A DNA stretch of 64,000 bases. Source: Actinomycetota bacterium. GTDB lineage: Bacteria; Actinomycetota; Actinomycetes; Streptosporangiales; Streptosporangiaceae. Numbering within the stretch: position 1 is the first letter of the stretch; each line of letters starts with the position of its first letter. Location of the stretch: assembly GCA_003168255.1 (NCBI GenBank), contig PMSU01000020.1, forward strand, positions 1-64,000, given 5' to 3'. The translations under genes were made by a program, and so were the position numbers. The notes beneath the pieces are model-generated. The model saw only the letters and a list, made by a program, of their open reading frames with translations, did no database searches and was not told where the DNA came from. This document shows positions 8,275 to 16,492 of the stretch, piece after piece.

Positions 8275-9570
8275 TTACCTGGTGCCCGGCTCTTGCGGGT
8301 CGTCGCCGACGATGAGCCCGCCGCCATGCCCCCAGGCGAGATAGCGCCAGGATAGATTGATCAGGGCCGAGATGCGGTTCCTGTTACCCATCAGCGTGAC
8401 CAGGTGCAGGGCGAGCCAGGCGAGCCAGGCGAGCGTGCCCCGGACCCTGATGCCGCGCGGCAGCTGGACGACCGCGCTTCGCCGCCCGATGGTGGCCATG
8501 ATGCCCTTGTCGTGATAGCTGAACGCCGTCGTAGCCTGCCCGGTCAGCAGTCGCCTGATCTGGGCGGCGGCGTGCCTGCCGCATTGCAGGGCCGGCTGGG
8601 CAAGCTGCGGCAACGGCGCGTCCTCGACGAGGGCGATATCGCCGATGGCGAAGATGCGCTCCTGACCCTTCACCCGCAGGTCCGGCTGGACGAGGATCCG
8701 GCCCCCTTTACCCTGCGGCAGTCCCCAGTCTTCGATGGCCGCGGGCGCGGCCACACCGGCAGCCCACACGGTGATCTCACTGGGCAGCGATTGCCCGTCG
8801 GCAAGGACTACGGAGTCGGGGCCGACCTCACGGATGGTGGTTCCCAGCCGGACATCGACGCCGCGGCGGGCTAGCTGCTGCTTGGCATAGTCACGGAGTG
8901 CTGGCTGGAACGGCGTGATCAGATCCGGTCCGAGCTCGACCAGGCTGATATGCACCCGGGCGGGGTCGACCTCGGGCAAGACAGCCGATAGCGCGATGTT
9001 ACGCAGCTCTGCCAGGGTGCCCGCGATCTCGACGCCGGTGGCACCGCCGCCCACGACGGTGACGACCACATTGTCCTGCCTTTTGTCCTGTTCGTCGGCG
9101 ATGCTCAGCCGCTCGAGGCCGGCCATCAGGTGGTCGCGCAGCGCGATGGCGTCACGGCGGGTATAGAGCGCGAGGCTGTTCTTGGCCGCCCCCTCGATCC
9201 CGAAGTAGGCTGCCGACACCCCGGTGGCGAGGATCAGGTAGTCATAGCCGAGCTGGCCGCCGTCCGCCAAGGTCACCCGCTGTGCCGCCGCGTCGATTCC
9301 GGTCAGGGCTCCGCGCCGGAACCTGACACCGTACTTACGCGTGAAGCTCCGGATCGGGTAGGCGACGTCGCCGGGATTGAGCCCCCCGGTCGCCACCTGG
9401 TAGAGCAGCGGCTGGAAAGTGCTGTAGATGTTCTGATCTACCAGGGTCACGCGCAGACCGCCACCGGCCAAGGTGCGCAATGTCGCCAGCCCGCCGAAGC
9501 CGGCGCCCACGACAACGACATGCGCGGCATCGGGCCCTGGGCTGCGCCTGCGCCTTCCCAACCTGACCAT
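8275..9570 (-). CDS. ndh: Type II NADH dehydrogenase (NDH-2)
   Basis: A 431-residue flavoprotein that passes electrons from NADH to membrane quinone without pumping protons. Two dinucleotide folds are visible: FAD site VVVVGAGFGGLATLRTL near residue 18 and NADH site 'VTVVGGGATGVEIAGTL' near 168. The family signatures 'FQPLLYQVATGGL', 'IFAIGDIA' with the flavin Asp, and 'YHDKGIMATIGRRSAV' are intact. The C-terminus carries an amphipathic and partly hydrophobic helix (LAWLAWLALHLVTLMG) for membrane attachment. It lies 34 bases upstream of the ligase on the same strand and may share its transcript. Confidence 0.93.
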   Translation of the reverse strand: MVRLGRRRRSPGPDAAHVVVVGAGFGGLATLRTLAGGGLRVTLVDQNIYSTFQPLLYQVATGGLNPGDVAYPIRSFTRKYGVRFRRGALTGIDAAAQRVTLADGGQLGYDYLILATGVSAAYFGIEGAAKNSLALYTRRDAIALRDHLMAGLERLSIADEQDKRQDNVVVTVVGGGATGVEIAGTLAELRNIALSAVLPEVDPARVHISLVELGPDLITPFQPALRDYAKQQLARRGVDVRLGTTIREVGPDSVVLADGQSLPSEITVWAAGVAAPAAIEDWGLPQGKGGRILVQPDLRVKGQERIFAIGDIALVEDAPLPQLAQPALQCGRHAAAQIRRLLTGQATTAFSYHDKGIMATIGRRSAVVQLPRGIRVRGTLAWLAWLALHLVTLMGNRNRISALINLSWRYLAWGHGGGLIVGDDPQEPGTR

Positions 9571-9602
9571 CTACACTCCTCACGGCGCCGCTCGCCCGCA
9601 GG

Positions 9603-9914
9603 TCAGGGTCGCGTGTCGACCTCGCCATCGGGCTTGCCTGGGACGGCATTGGCAACGTACCCGATCCGGCCGCCCTGATCTTCATTCTCCGCGGCGGCGA
9701 TTTGGGTGGCCGGCGCGTCGGGCTGATCGCTGTCGGCCCGGTGGCTGGCCGGCAGCGGCTCATCCCGGTGCTGGTTGACCCAGGGCTCGTGGTCCGCGGC
9801 CGCCCGTTCGGCATCCTGGTCTTGGCTGGTTGGCTGCTCAGCTCCCTTGCGGTCCTGGGCATGCTTGCCGACTTCCTGCTCGTGGCCCTTCTTGCGCTCA
9901 TGACGTCCGGCCAT
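9603..9914 (-). CDS. Small highly hydrophilic protein, unknown function
   Basis: A 103-residue frame starting at ATG 9914 behind GGGGAGGGGTGACG, which is a good ribosome-binding site. The product is almost entirely polar (Glu, Asp, Gln, His, Lys, Arg) with a basic start 'MAGRHERKKGHEQEVGKH' and no hydrophobic core, so it is probably intrinsically disordered. Such proteins often accompany stress genes in actinomycetes, and this one lies next to the WhiB/sigma pair. No domain is recognised. The opposite-strand frame 9702-10175 looks like a shadow. Confidence 0.5.
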   Translation of the reverse strand: MAGRHERKKGHEQEVGKHAQDRKGAEQPTSQDQDAERAAADHEPWVNQHRDEPLPASHRADSDQPDAPATQIAAAENEDQGGRIGYVANAVPGKPDGEVDTRP

Positions 9915-9972
9915 GTGCGTCACCCCTCCCCTTTTTCTTCTCGGCTCTGCCCGCGTGCGCTAGCGCCGTCAG

Positions 9973-10272
9973 TTAGCTGCGTGGTGCCGCGAGACGGCGG
10001 TACGGCAACCCGCTACGGCGCATCGCCCGCCGCTCCTGCTCGCTCATACCGCCCCAGATGCCAAAGTCCTGACCACTGTCCAGGGCGAATTCCAGGCACT
10101 GTGCCCGCACCGGGCAGCACGCGCAGACAGCCTTGGCCTTGTCCAGTTGCCCGCGGGCAGGTCCTTGCGACGTGATGGGAAAGAACAGCTCCGGGTCGCT
10201 GTCCTGGCATGCCCCGCTGGCAGCCCAGCCAGCCGGGTCCGCATGGCCGATAGCCGATGCGCGCGTCTGCAT
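9973..10272 (-). CDS. WhiB-family iron-sulfur transcription regulator
   Basis: A 99-residue WhiB-like protein. Four Cys that should bind a [4Fe-4S] cluster are present: one in 'ACQDSDPELFF' and three in 'AVCACCPVRAQC' (CxxC-x5-C). The turn GIWGGMSEQERR and the basic tail 'RRSGLPYRRLAAPRS' that contacts DNA follow. WhiB-like proteins bind region 4 of a primary sigma factor and respond to NO or redox change. The start at 10272 has a strong GGGAGGT site; the much longer ORF in the track is an unsupported extension. It is divergent from the sigma factor gene at 10649, suggesting shared control. The exact Wbl subclass is uncertain. Confidence 0.93.
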   Translation of the reverse strand: MQTRASAIGHADPAGWAASGACQDSDPELFFPITSQGPARGQLDKAKAVCACCPVRAQCLEFALDSGQDFGIWGGMSEQERRAMRRSGLPYRRLAAPRS

Positions 10273-10648
10273 GCGGACCTCCCGAAACTCCTGGATTCCG
10301 AACGGAATCGGAACTCCCATTTGCCCAAAGCTCAGCGAAGTACTCCTCCCCTCTTCTCTTTCCGGGCTGGTAGCTGTCTTCGGGCCAGGACGCAACACTC
10401 CTGTTCGGGGCCCGGACCTCATGGCCGGGGATGAAACAGCTGCGCCCGGGTAGCGCTGTCTCACCGCACGAACGCGCTCGGCTCGCCGTGCTAACCCGTG
10501 GCGATGAAGGACGGAGGCGCTGACGTCGATCACGAGGCGGACCGTCCGGTCGGAAACCGCCGCGCAAGTTGACATGTTTATTTCCGGCAGAGCGGGAACC
10601 ACCTCTCGCGTCAGTACGCACGACCCGCCGGTTTCCCGGGAGATGACC
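10273..10648. promoter_or_regulatory. Divergent control region of whiB-like and sigma factor genes
   Basis: A 376-base region without a gene between two divergent regulators. Just upstream of the WhiB start is a 7-bp inverted repeat, GATTCCG-AA-CGGAATC (10294-10309), lying in the leader or promoter of that gene and possibly a protein-binding site. No clear -35/-10 pair could be assigned on either strand; the stretch 'GTTGACATGTTTATTT' near 10568 is the most promoter-like sequence towards the sigma gene. Confidence 0.4.
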
Positions 10649-11488
10649 ATGATCGTGACGACAGCCCCGCAGCTGGGTTTCCGGCCCGCAGATGACCTCG
10701 GCGACCTCGACGACCTCGAGCTGCTCGGGGTAATGCGGTCGCTGCCCCAGCAGAGCGATCGCCGCGCGGCAGCCTGCGACATCCTCGTCGGCCGGTACAA
10801 GAATCTGGTCCGGTCCTGCGTCCGCCGGTACATGGACAGCCCAGAGCCGACCGAGGATCTGATGCAGGTCGGATACGTCGGGCTGCTGAAGGCGATCAAC
10901 AACTTCGACCCGGTCGTGGGCAGCAGCCTCACCGTCTATGCGCAGCCATGCATCAGCGGCGAGATCAAGAGGCACTTCCGCGACAAGCGCTGGCAGGTTC
11001 ACGTCCGCCGGGCTGCCCAGGAACTGCTGCTGGAGGTCCGGAAGGCGTCTGAGGTGCTGACCCACCGGCTTGGCAGGAATCCCGCGGATCCCGAGCTCGC
11101 GCAGTTTCTCGGGGTTACCGAGAGCGAACTGCTCGAAGCGCGCCGCGCGGACGTCATGTTCCACGTCTACTCGCTGGACGCGCCGCTGTCAGAGCGGGAG
11201 GACAGCGCCGATCTCGCCGACCTACTCGGCGCCGAGGACCCTGAGGTACAGCACACGATCGACATGGAAGCCGTCACGGCGCACTGGAAGGAACTGCCGG
11301 CTCGCGAGCAGCGCATCCTGCTGCTGCGCTTCTACGGCAACCTGACCCAGGCCGAGATAGGCGAGCGCCTCGGCATATCCCAGATGCACGTCTCGCGGCT
11401 GCTGGCCCGGGCACTTAGCTATCTCCGGCAGTGCCTGGCTGGCTGCGAAGAGCAGGCTGCGGGTGAAAATGCAGCCATTGCGAGATGA
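10649..11488 (+). CDS. RNA polymerase sigma factor, SigB/SigF/SigG stress type
   Basis: A group 3 sigma factor of about 279 residues. Region 2 is visible as 'LVRSCVRRYMDSPEPTEDLMQVGYVGLLKAINNFDP', region 3 as 'EVLTHRLGRNPADPELAQFLGV', and region 4 as the HTH 'NLTQAEIGERLGISQMHVSRLLARAL'. This family drives general stress and developmental genes and is normally held by an RsbW-like anti-sigma kinase released by a STAS antagonist. Candidates for both (STAS at 15913, MEDS-HATPase at 16493) lie 4-6 kb away. Start 10649 has CGGGAG six bases upstream; the track start at 10574 lacks one. In region 2.3 'SLTVYAQPCISGEIKR' replaces the usual 'FATYAxPTIxGEIKR', a modest deviation in the melting region. 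Confidence 0.93.
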   Translation: MIVTTAPQLGFRPADDLGDLDDLELLGVMRSLPQQSDRRAAACDILVGRYKNLVRSCVRRYMDSPEPTEDLMQVGYVGLLKAINNFDPVVGSSLTVYAQPCISGEIKRHFRDKRWQVHVRRAAQELLLEVRKASEVLTHRLGRNPADPELAQFLGVTESELLEARRADVMFHVYSLDAPLSEREDSADLADLLGAEDPEVQHTIDMEAVTAHWKELPAREQRILLLRFYGNLTQAEIGERLGISQMHVSRLLARALSYLRQCLAGCEEQAAGENAAIAR

Positions 11489-11588
11489 GAGCCGCGGCCG
11501 GCCGCACTCGCCGACACCACGGCGAAGGGATGACCATGAAAACCGCCACCGGACTTACCCTGCTGCGTCGGCCAAGCCTTGCCCGGAC

Positions 11589-11612
11589 GTTTGACATCGC
11601 CGTGCCGGGTAT
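11589..11612 (+). promoter_or_regulatory. SigB/SigF-type promoter
   Basis: GTTT (11589-11592), a 14-base spacer and GGGTAT (11607-11612) match the SigB/SigF stress promoter consensus (GNNT or GTTT, 14-16 bases, GGGTAT/C) exactly. Transcription would begin about 20-25 bases before the ribosome-binding site AAAGGAG of the small membrane protein at 11642. The sigma factor immediately upstream is the natural candidate to use it. Confidence 0.7.
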
Positions 11613-11641
11613 GAGAACCGGCAAGGAAAGGAGAATCTACG

Positions 11642-11800
11642 ATGGGCCTCATACTGGTAGTCCTGCTCCTGGCGCTACTCCTGGGCAGTCTTGGTTTCGC
11701 CCTGCACGTGCTGTGGGTCATCGCCGCCATCGTGTTCGTTGGCTGGCTGATCGGGTTCGGGATCCGGATGGGCGAAGGAAGCCGCTGGTACCGCTGGTAG
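11642..11800 (+). CDS. Small hydrophobic membrane protein ending RWYRW
   Basis: A 52-residue protein too short for the ORF track, with AAGGAG well placed before ATG 11642. It is almost one long hydrophobic segment that can form two helices (MGLILVVLLLALLLGSLGF and 'HVLWVIAAIVFVGWLIGF') with a short polar tail ending GSRWYRW. The same architecture recurs at 17619. Actinomycetes carry such 'hydrophobic protein' genes near general stress loci; their job is unknown. It sits directly behind a near-perfect SigB-type promoter and just before the GlsB gene, with which it may be co-transcribed. Confidence 0.8.
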   Translation: MGLILVVLLLALLLGSLGFALHVLWVIAAIVFVGWLIGFGIRMGEGSRWYRW

Positions 11801-11870
11801 CCCGGACCGCGTGCCGATGTAGGGGATACCGGCGCATACGATGAGATCTCGGTAATTAGGGGGGTCCGTC

Positions 11871-12134
11871 ATGGTTTTCGTGGTCTTCGCGTGGCTGGTG
11901 ATCGGCCTGGTAGTCGGCGGTCTAGGCCGGCTTCTGATCCCGGGGCGCAATCGCATCGGCCTCATACTCACCATCCTGATCGGCGTCGTGGGAGCGGTGG
12001 CAGGCGGATCCGTTACCCGAGCCATGACAGGTGCGGGGCATGGGGTCATATCGTTTGTCGTCTCTCTGGTAATCGCTGCCGTGCTCGTCGCCCTGATCAG
12101 CGGGCCCCGGCGCTTGGGCAGGTACCGCAGGTAG
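11871..12134 (+). CDS. GlsB/YeaQ/YmgE family stress membrane protein
   Basis: An 87-residue protein with three predicted membrane helices and the family pattern: 'WLVIGLVVGGLGRLLIPGRN', 'ILTILIGVVGAVAGG' and a last hydrophobic helix before a basic RRLGRYRR tail. Members (older name transglycosylase-associated protein) are induced by general stress and membrane perturbation in many bacteria; biochemical function is not known. It starts 70 bases after the small hydrophobic protein behind TAGGGGGG and probably belongs to the same SigB-dependent unit. Confidence 0.88.
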   Translation: MVFVVFAWLVIGLVVGGLGRLLIPGRNRIGLILTILIGVVGAVAGGSVTRAMTGAGHGVISFVVSLVIAAVLVALISGPRRLGRYRR

Positions 12135-12146
12135 GAAGCTTCCTGA

Positions 12147-12596
12147 TCAGGCTGGTTCGCTGGGCTGCTGAACCGGCGCCACTTCCTGCTGGGTGCTTGC
12201 CGGCGACACGGCTGGCGCGGCATCCAGATTGCGATGGCGGCGCGCGGTCATCCGCAATTGTATGATCCGGCCGGTCCCCGGGATGATGACCAGCAGCGCC
12301 CCGGCGACCGCGGCAAGCAGCAGGGCGACGCCGAGCGGCAAGTGTCCGTGCACGCCGAAGTAGCTGATGTCCGCTCGCTGCTCGTTCTCCAGGATGAATA
12401 CCAGCAGAAGCAGCAGGACCACTGCGGAAAGAGCAAGCCCGACCCACAGGCCGCCCACCCTGGTGCGACGTACTACATGCTGCGCCCGCACAGCGGGCGC
12501 CGCTGCGGCCGCAGGCGCCACAGGTTGCACTGGGGGCGTCGCGGCCTGATCGGCCACGGGCTGCACCGGCCCGTCGGCATCGCGTTGTGACATCAT
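12147..12596 (-). CDS. LapA (DUF1049) family membrane protein
   Basis: A 149-residue protein. An Ala/Pro/Gln-rich cytoplasmic start is followed by two membrane helices (VGLALSAVVLLLLLVFILEN and 'LGVALLLAAVAGALLVIIPG') flanking the short external 'QRADISYFGVHGHLP' that is typical of LapA domains, then a basic and disordered tail. In Enterobacteria LapA helps regulate lipopolysaccharide assembly; actinomycete homologues have no LPS, so the role here is unknown. The start has GGAGGGAG upstream, and a SigB-like promoter lies at 12657-12681. It is convergent with GlsB. Confidence 0.85.
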   Translation of the reverse strand: MMSQRDADGPVQPVADQAATPPVQPVAPAAAAAPAVRAQHVVRRTRVGGLWVGLALSAVVLLLLLVFILENEQRADISYFGVHGHLPLGVALLLAAVAGALLVIIPGTGRIIQLRMTARRHRNLDAAPAVSPASTQQEVAPVQQPSEPA

Positions 12597-12656
12597 CGAT
12601 CCACTCCCTCCGCTTACCGGTGGCTAGGCCCATTCCGCCTGCCGGTGCACGCACCT

Positions 12657-12681
12657 CTACCCGCTCAGGCAGCCTCGGAAC
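12657..12681 (-). promoter_or_regulatory. Candidate SigB-type promoter of the LapA gene
   Basis: On the minus strand GTTC is followed by a 15-base spacer and GGGTAG, matching GNNT-N14-16-GGGTA(C/T) apart from the fourth base of the -35 and the last base of the -10. It lies about 60 bases upstream of the LapA start. Weaker than the 11589 site. Confidence 0.4.
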
Positions 12682-12871
12682 ACGTGGCGTAACTACATTT
12701 AAAGCCTAGGGGTTCACGGCAGGTACATCCCCGATCGACACCCGGTCACAGTCCCTGCGCCATCGGTCCGGCACGTTTGGGCCTTGCCCGTCAGGGCAGT
12801 CGAAAGTAGCCCCGGTAGGTCGGGCAAGCCTGGCGGTGCCGCTTTAAAAACCGGCGCAGCCAGCATCGACC

Positions 12872-13150
12872 TTGCGCACTGCCGAAGACGAGCGGATCGA
12901 TGCTGAGGCGAAGCTCCGCGACGCGGTCCGCGACGCCCTTGGTGACCAGGCAGACAGCGTGCAGGTGCATGCGGTCCTCGGTCTGGCCGGCCGGAAGATC
13001 GTGGAGATCGCGCACAAGGTCAACGCCCAGCTCATCGTCCTGGCTACCCGCGGAAGCACGTCTATGCTGCTGGGCACTGTGAGCCTGTACGTGCTGCGCA
13101 AGGCGCCATGCCCGGTCCTCGTCGTCTCGGCCGGTCATGTACCTGGCTGA
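12872..13150 (+). pseudogene. Universal stress protein, C-terminal half only
   Basis: The frame encodes only the second half of a UspA domain: 'VNAQLIVLATRGSTSMLLGTVSLYVLRKAPCPVLVV' is the family's nucleotide-loop and last strand. The N-terminal first strand with 'VGVDGS' is missing; a stop at 12845 closes the frame just upstream and the only start is a TTG without a ribosome-binding site. A complete UspA is about 140 residues or more, against 92 here. I read it as a decayed gene. It overlaps the end of the convergent phosphatase gene by 16 bases. Confidence 0.6.
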
Positions 13151-15093
13151 CCAGCCTGCAGGGCGAGCATGGTCAAGTCGTCACGGAATTCATTCCGGCA
13201 GAAGTCCTGGACCAGTTCCCTGACACGGGACACCAGCACCGCGGGGGGTTCGCCGGCCAGCGCGGCCAGCTCGTCGGTGAGCCGGTCTTCGAAGTAGACC
13301 ATGTCCGGGCCGCACGCGCTTGTCAGCCCGTCGGTGAAGAGAAACAGTACGTCGCCGGGTTCCAGGATTAGCTCCTGAACCGCGGGCTCTGCATCGGGAA
13401 AGATCCCTAGCGGGAGCCCCCCGCCCTGCAGGGTCCGGATCCGCCCGTCGGGCCTCATCAACAGGGCTGCCGGATGACCGGCGCTGCCGAGCGCGATTCG
13501 CAGGACACGGCCCCGCCATTCCAGATGGGCAACAGCCGCGGTGACGAACCGGCCGCCGAACTCCTCGGCCAGCATGATCTCGTTCGTGCCCTGGAGCACG
13601 GCCGCTGGATCAGCATGCAGGTGCGCCAGCGCCCGGATTGAGTGCCGCGCCGCTGCGGTCACGGCCGCGGCGTCCTCGCCTTTCCCGCAGACGTCACCGA
13701 TCGCGATCCCCCAGCCGTGGGCGGCCGGATAGACATCGTAGAAGTCCCCGCCGACTTCCTCGTCGGCTGTGGCGGCAATGTGCACGGCCGCTATCTGGGT
13801 ACCGGGAATCTGCCTCACCTGCCGTGGCAGCAAACTGGCCTGCAGCGCATCGGCGACCTCGCTGCGGTGACGGAACAGGCGGTCGATCCTGATCGCCAGC
13901 GCGAGCTGCTCCCCCAGCTCCTCCACCAGGCCGACGTCGGCCATGACGAAGTGTCCCTGGCCCGCCTGCCTGGCAAGCGTCAGCACTCCATAGCTGCGCT
14001 CTCCGTCGGAGATCGGAACGCACAACAGGGATGTCGCGCCAAGAACCATGAGCAGCGGGACGCCATCAGGACGGTCACCAAGGACGCGAGGATCCTCGGC
14101 GTGAGCAACCAGCATCGCGCTGCCCGACTCATGCACCTGTACCGGTGCCGAACCCGGCTGCGGGTCTTCGGCAGCCACCACCCCGGCCAGTTCCTCCGCC
14201 TGCTGGGTCTCCGGTCCGGTCACCATCTGCCGCCGAAGCCGCTCGCCACGCTCCACATCGATGATGACCCAGGCGCTGAGTTCCCGCGATAGCAGCCGGG
14301 CGTACTGCTGTAGCGCCACCTGCTCGCTGTAGGTAACGTTCTCCAGCAGGATCCTGGTAGCCGCGATCACCAGGTCAAGCCGCCGGGTGATCGCCCGGAC
14401 CGCCCCGGCCGCCTGATCGCCGTGCTGCCCGGCCTTCTCGCCCTCTCCTGCGCCCCCCGCCCCGGCTCCGGTCGGAGCCGGCCCGCGCGACCCGGCCGGA
14501 GCCGGCCCGCGCGACCCGCGCGACCCGACCGCCACCATCAGCTGGCCCGCGTCCCCCCTGGTGCTAACCGGCCGCACGGTGAGCGCGCAGTCCGCCGGGC
14601 CCGCCCTCGCAAGCAGGCGGCAGCGTATCTGCTGGGTCTCGCCGGTGCGGAGCGCGGCCGCCAGCTGCGTCTGCACGGTAGCCCTGGCCGACAAATCGAC
14701 GAAGGCCGTGAATAGCTTGCCCGTCGCGTAGCCCGGGCCTGAGCCAAGAAGGGTACCGGCTGCCGTATTGACGCGCCGGACCGTCCCGTCGCGGCCAAGC
14801 AGGAACAACGGAACAGGCACCTGCTGGAATACCGCATGCAGGAGCCGCCGCTCAGCGTGCATGGCGCCAGTTGGGTCACCCTGCTCTACCCCTGTACCTG
14901 CCCGGGCTGCCGCGCCCAACGCGTCGAGTGCCGCGTCAAGCTCGGTGAGCGCGGCCTGCAGCAGCGGCCGGAGCTCCGCACCCTGGAGCGTCGCAGCCTG
15001 CCGAAGCGCATCGCCTCGCGCCCTCAGGGCTGCGATTTCGTTTCCCGGTGCGTCCAGATTCGGAGACTGCTCCATCACAACCTTGGTCTGCAT
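13135..15093 (-). CDS. SpoIIE-type protein serine phosphatase with PAS and GAF domains
   Basis: A 652-residue cytoplasmic sensor phosphatase. After an N-terminal helical region comes a PAS domain (about 85-190, 'VPVPLFLLGRDGTVRRVNTAA'), a Gly/Pro/Ala-rich linker with short repeats of GSRGPAP, a GAF domain (about 230-400, 'SLLCVPISDGERSYGVLTLA') and a PP2C/SpoIIE domain. The metal-binding motifs are intact: VGGDFYDVY, 'GDVCGKGEDAA', 'FTDGLTSACG' and 'FRDDLTMLAL'. Such RsbU/RsbP-like enzymes dephosphorylate a STAS anti-anti-sigma protein and so activate a stress sigma factor. The STAS gene on the same strand at 15913 is the obvious local substrate. Confidence 0.92.
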   Translation of the reverse strand: MQTKVVMEQSPNLDAPGNEIAALRARGDALRQAATLQGAELRPLLQAALTELDAALDALGAAARAGTGVEQGDPTGAMHAERRLLHAVFQQVPVPLFLLGRDGTVRRVNTAAGTLLGSGPGYATGKLFTAFVDLSARATVQTQLAAALRTGETQQIRCRLLARAGPADCALTVRPVSTRGDAGQLMVAVGSRGSRGPAPAGSRGPAPTGAGAGGAGEGEKAGQHGDQAAGAVRAITRRLDLVIAATRILLENVTYSEQVALQQYARLLSRELSAWVIIDVERGERLRRQMVTGPETQQAEELAGVVAAEDPQPGSAPVQVHESGSAMLVAHAEDPRVLGDRPDGVPLLMVLGATSLLCVPISDGERSYGVLTLARQAGQGHFVMADVGLVEELGEQLALAIRIDRLFRHRSEVADALQASLLPRQVRQIPGTQIAAVHIAATADEEVGGDFYDVYPAAHGWGIAIGDVCGKGEDAAAVTAAARHSIRALAHLHADPAAVLQGTNEIMLAEEFGGRFVTAAVAHLEWRGRVLRIALGSAGHPAALLMRPDGRIRTLQGGGLPLGIFPDAEPAVQELILEPGDVLFLFTDGLTSACGPDMVYFEDRLTDELAALAGEPPAVLVSRVRELVQDFCRNEFRDDLTMLALQAGQPGT

Positions 15094-15142
15094 ATGTCGC
15101 TAGCGGCGTCCTGGCTCGCGACGAATCGGTCCCGCCGCCAGG

Positions 15143-15856
15143 TCAGGTAGCCGACGGTGGTTTCAAGCTATCGGTCCCGCCGGACGTGACGATCTTTCTG
15201 GCGATGTCAGCGACCCTTATGTTGCGTTGCTGGGAGGCCTTCCGCAGCCACTGGAGGGCCTCCTCAGCAGTGCAGCCAAATGCTTGCATCAGCATGCCCT
15301 TGGCCTGGTCCACGAACTCCCGGGACTCGGCCCCGGCACGCAGTTGCAGCGCGGTCCGTTGGGCGTCGCCGTAGTCTGCCGCGTTGCCCACAACCGTGTC
15401 GCCGAAGGCGATGAGAAGCTCGGCCAGCTCAAGCTGGCTGGATTCCAGTAGCCGCGGGCGCGCGCCGAACAGCGAGAGCGTCACGGCCTCAGCACCATGC
15501 CGGGAGGCTAGGGTGACCGAGCAGCGTACGCCGCGGCGCAGGGCCGCGCTCGCGTACTCCGGCCAGCGGGTTTCCTCCAGCGTGTCGGGGCAGCTGACCG
15601 GCCCGCCGTCGGCAAGTGCCTCAAGCACCGGCCCGCGGCCGGCGCTGAGCTGCATTTCGATCAGCTCCGGGAGATCTGGATGGCTGGCCACCAGCACCAC
15701 CGGCTCCCCGTCCCGCCACATCCCGGCCGTAGCGCCCGAGCACGCTCGTACCTGACGGGTCGCGAGGACCACCAGCTGGTTCAGCGACCGCGGCTCCGAG
15801 GCATTCGCGACGCTCAACAGCTCGGCTGTCTCGTGTGCCAGATCCGAACCGGGCAT
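15143..15856 (-). CDS. GAF-ANTAR domain RNA-binding regulator
   Basis: A 237-residue protein with a GAF domain (about residues 10-150, with 'SGATAGMWRDGEPVVLVASHPDL') and a C-terminal ANTAR helical bundle: 'REFVDQAKGMLMQAFGCTAEEALQWLRKASQQRNIRVADIARKIV'. ANTAR domains bind paired hexanucleotide hairpins in nascent RNA and prevent termination. Start 15856 has GGAGGTGACG upstream; the longer track start is unsupported. It follows the STAS gene by 56 bases on the same strand and precedes the phosphatase by 49, so the three probably form one operon in the order STAS, ANTAR, PP2C. What RNA it reads is unknown. Confidence 0.9.
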   Translation of the reverse strand: MPGSDLAHETAELLSVANASEPRSLNQLVVLATRQVRACSGATAGMWRDGEPVVLVASHPDLPELIEMQLSAGRGPVLEALADGGPVSCPDTLEETRWPEYASAALRRGVRCSVTLASRHGAEAVTLSLFGARPRLLESSQLELAELLIAFGDTVVGNAADYGDAQRTALQLRAGAESREFVDQAKGMLMQAFGCTAEEALQWLRKASQQRNIRVADIARKIVTSGGTDSLKPPSAT

Positions 15857-15912
15857 CGTCACCTCCACGGCCGCCCCTTTGCCACGATCGCAGACCGTAG
15901 CATTCCACACAT

Positions 15913-16395
15913 TCAGGATGCCGGGGCGCCGGCAGCATCCCCCTGGCCGGCACCGTCCTCCTGGCCCGTCCCGGCACGCCCGGCGGCGACCGCTTTATCG
16001 ACGGTGTCGTAGAGCGGCAGCCGGTCAGCGAGCCCAGTGATCCAGAGCGACTTCGTATAGCGGTACCGCGCACCTGCCAGGGACAGCGTTCCGCCGGCCG
16101 CCAGCAGGCCCTTCCAGTGACCGACGATCACAGCCAGGGCACTGGTGTCCATGAAGTCGACAGCCGACAGGTCGAGCACTATGCGGTCGTGCTCCTCGCG
16201 GGCCATCGTCAGGTATTCGTCGAACTGACGGCCCGTCACGACATCAAGATCCCCGCGTACCTCGACGATCATGCTGTCGCCTCGGCGCTGAGACGAGAGC
16301 TGAAGCCCTTCCACCCGCGCTCCAGGATGTCGGTCTAGCCGGAAGATAGCGTGGCTCAATCGTATGACCATCCGTTGTTCGCGCGAGAGTGGCAT
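15913..16395 (-). CDS. STAS-domain anti-sigma factor antagonist
   Basis: A 160-residue protein with one STAS domain (about 30-135): 'MIVEVRGDLDVVTGRQFDEYL', the phosphorylation loop 'LDLSAVDFMDTSALAVIVG' with Ser in DTSAL, and 'LPLYDTVDKAVAA'. In partner switching the unphosphorylated antagonist binds the RsbW-like kinase and frees the sigma factor. A 30-residue N-terminal extension and a Gly/Ala/Asp-rich tail are unusual additions. It is the first gene of the minus-strand unit with ANTAR and SpoIIE phosphatase, and is divergent (97-base gap) from a HATPase protein that could be its kinase. Confidence 0.92.
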   Translation of the reverse strand: MPLSREQRMVIRLSHAIFRLDRHPGARVEGLQLSSQRRGDSMIVEVRGDLDVVTGRQFDEYLTMAREEHDRIVLDLSAVDFMDTSALAVIVGHWKGLLAAGGTLSLAGARYRYTKSLWITGLADRLPLYDTVDKAVAAGRAGTGQEDGAGQGDAAGAPAS

Positions 16396-16492
16396 GATCG
16401 GGCTTTCTCGGGGAACCTAGCGGCGGATGAGTTGTATATCCCAGCTAGCCGCCTGCCGCGGGCATAGCCGGGCCGAGGGGTGACGATGGACG

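Noticed and set aside
10013-11164. 383-residue minus-strand ORF across whiB and the sigma gene
   Set aside because: Reads through the WhiB gene in another frame; no recognisable domain.
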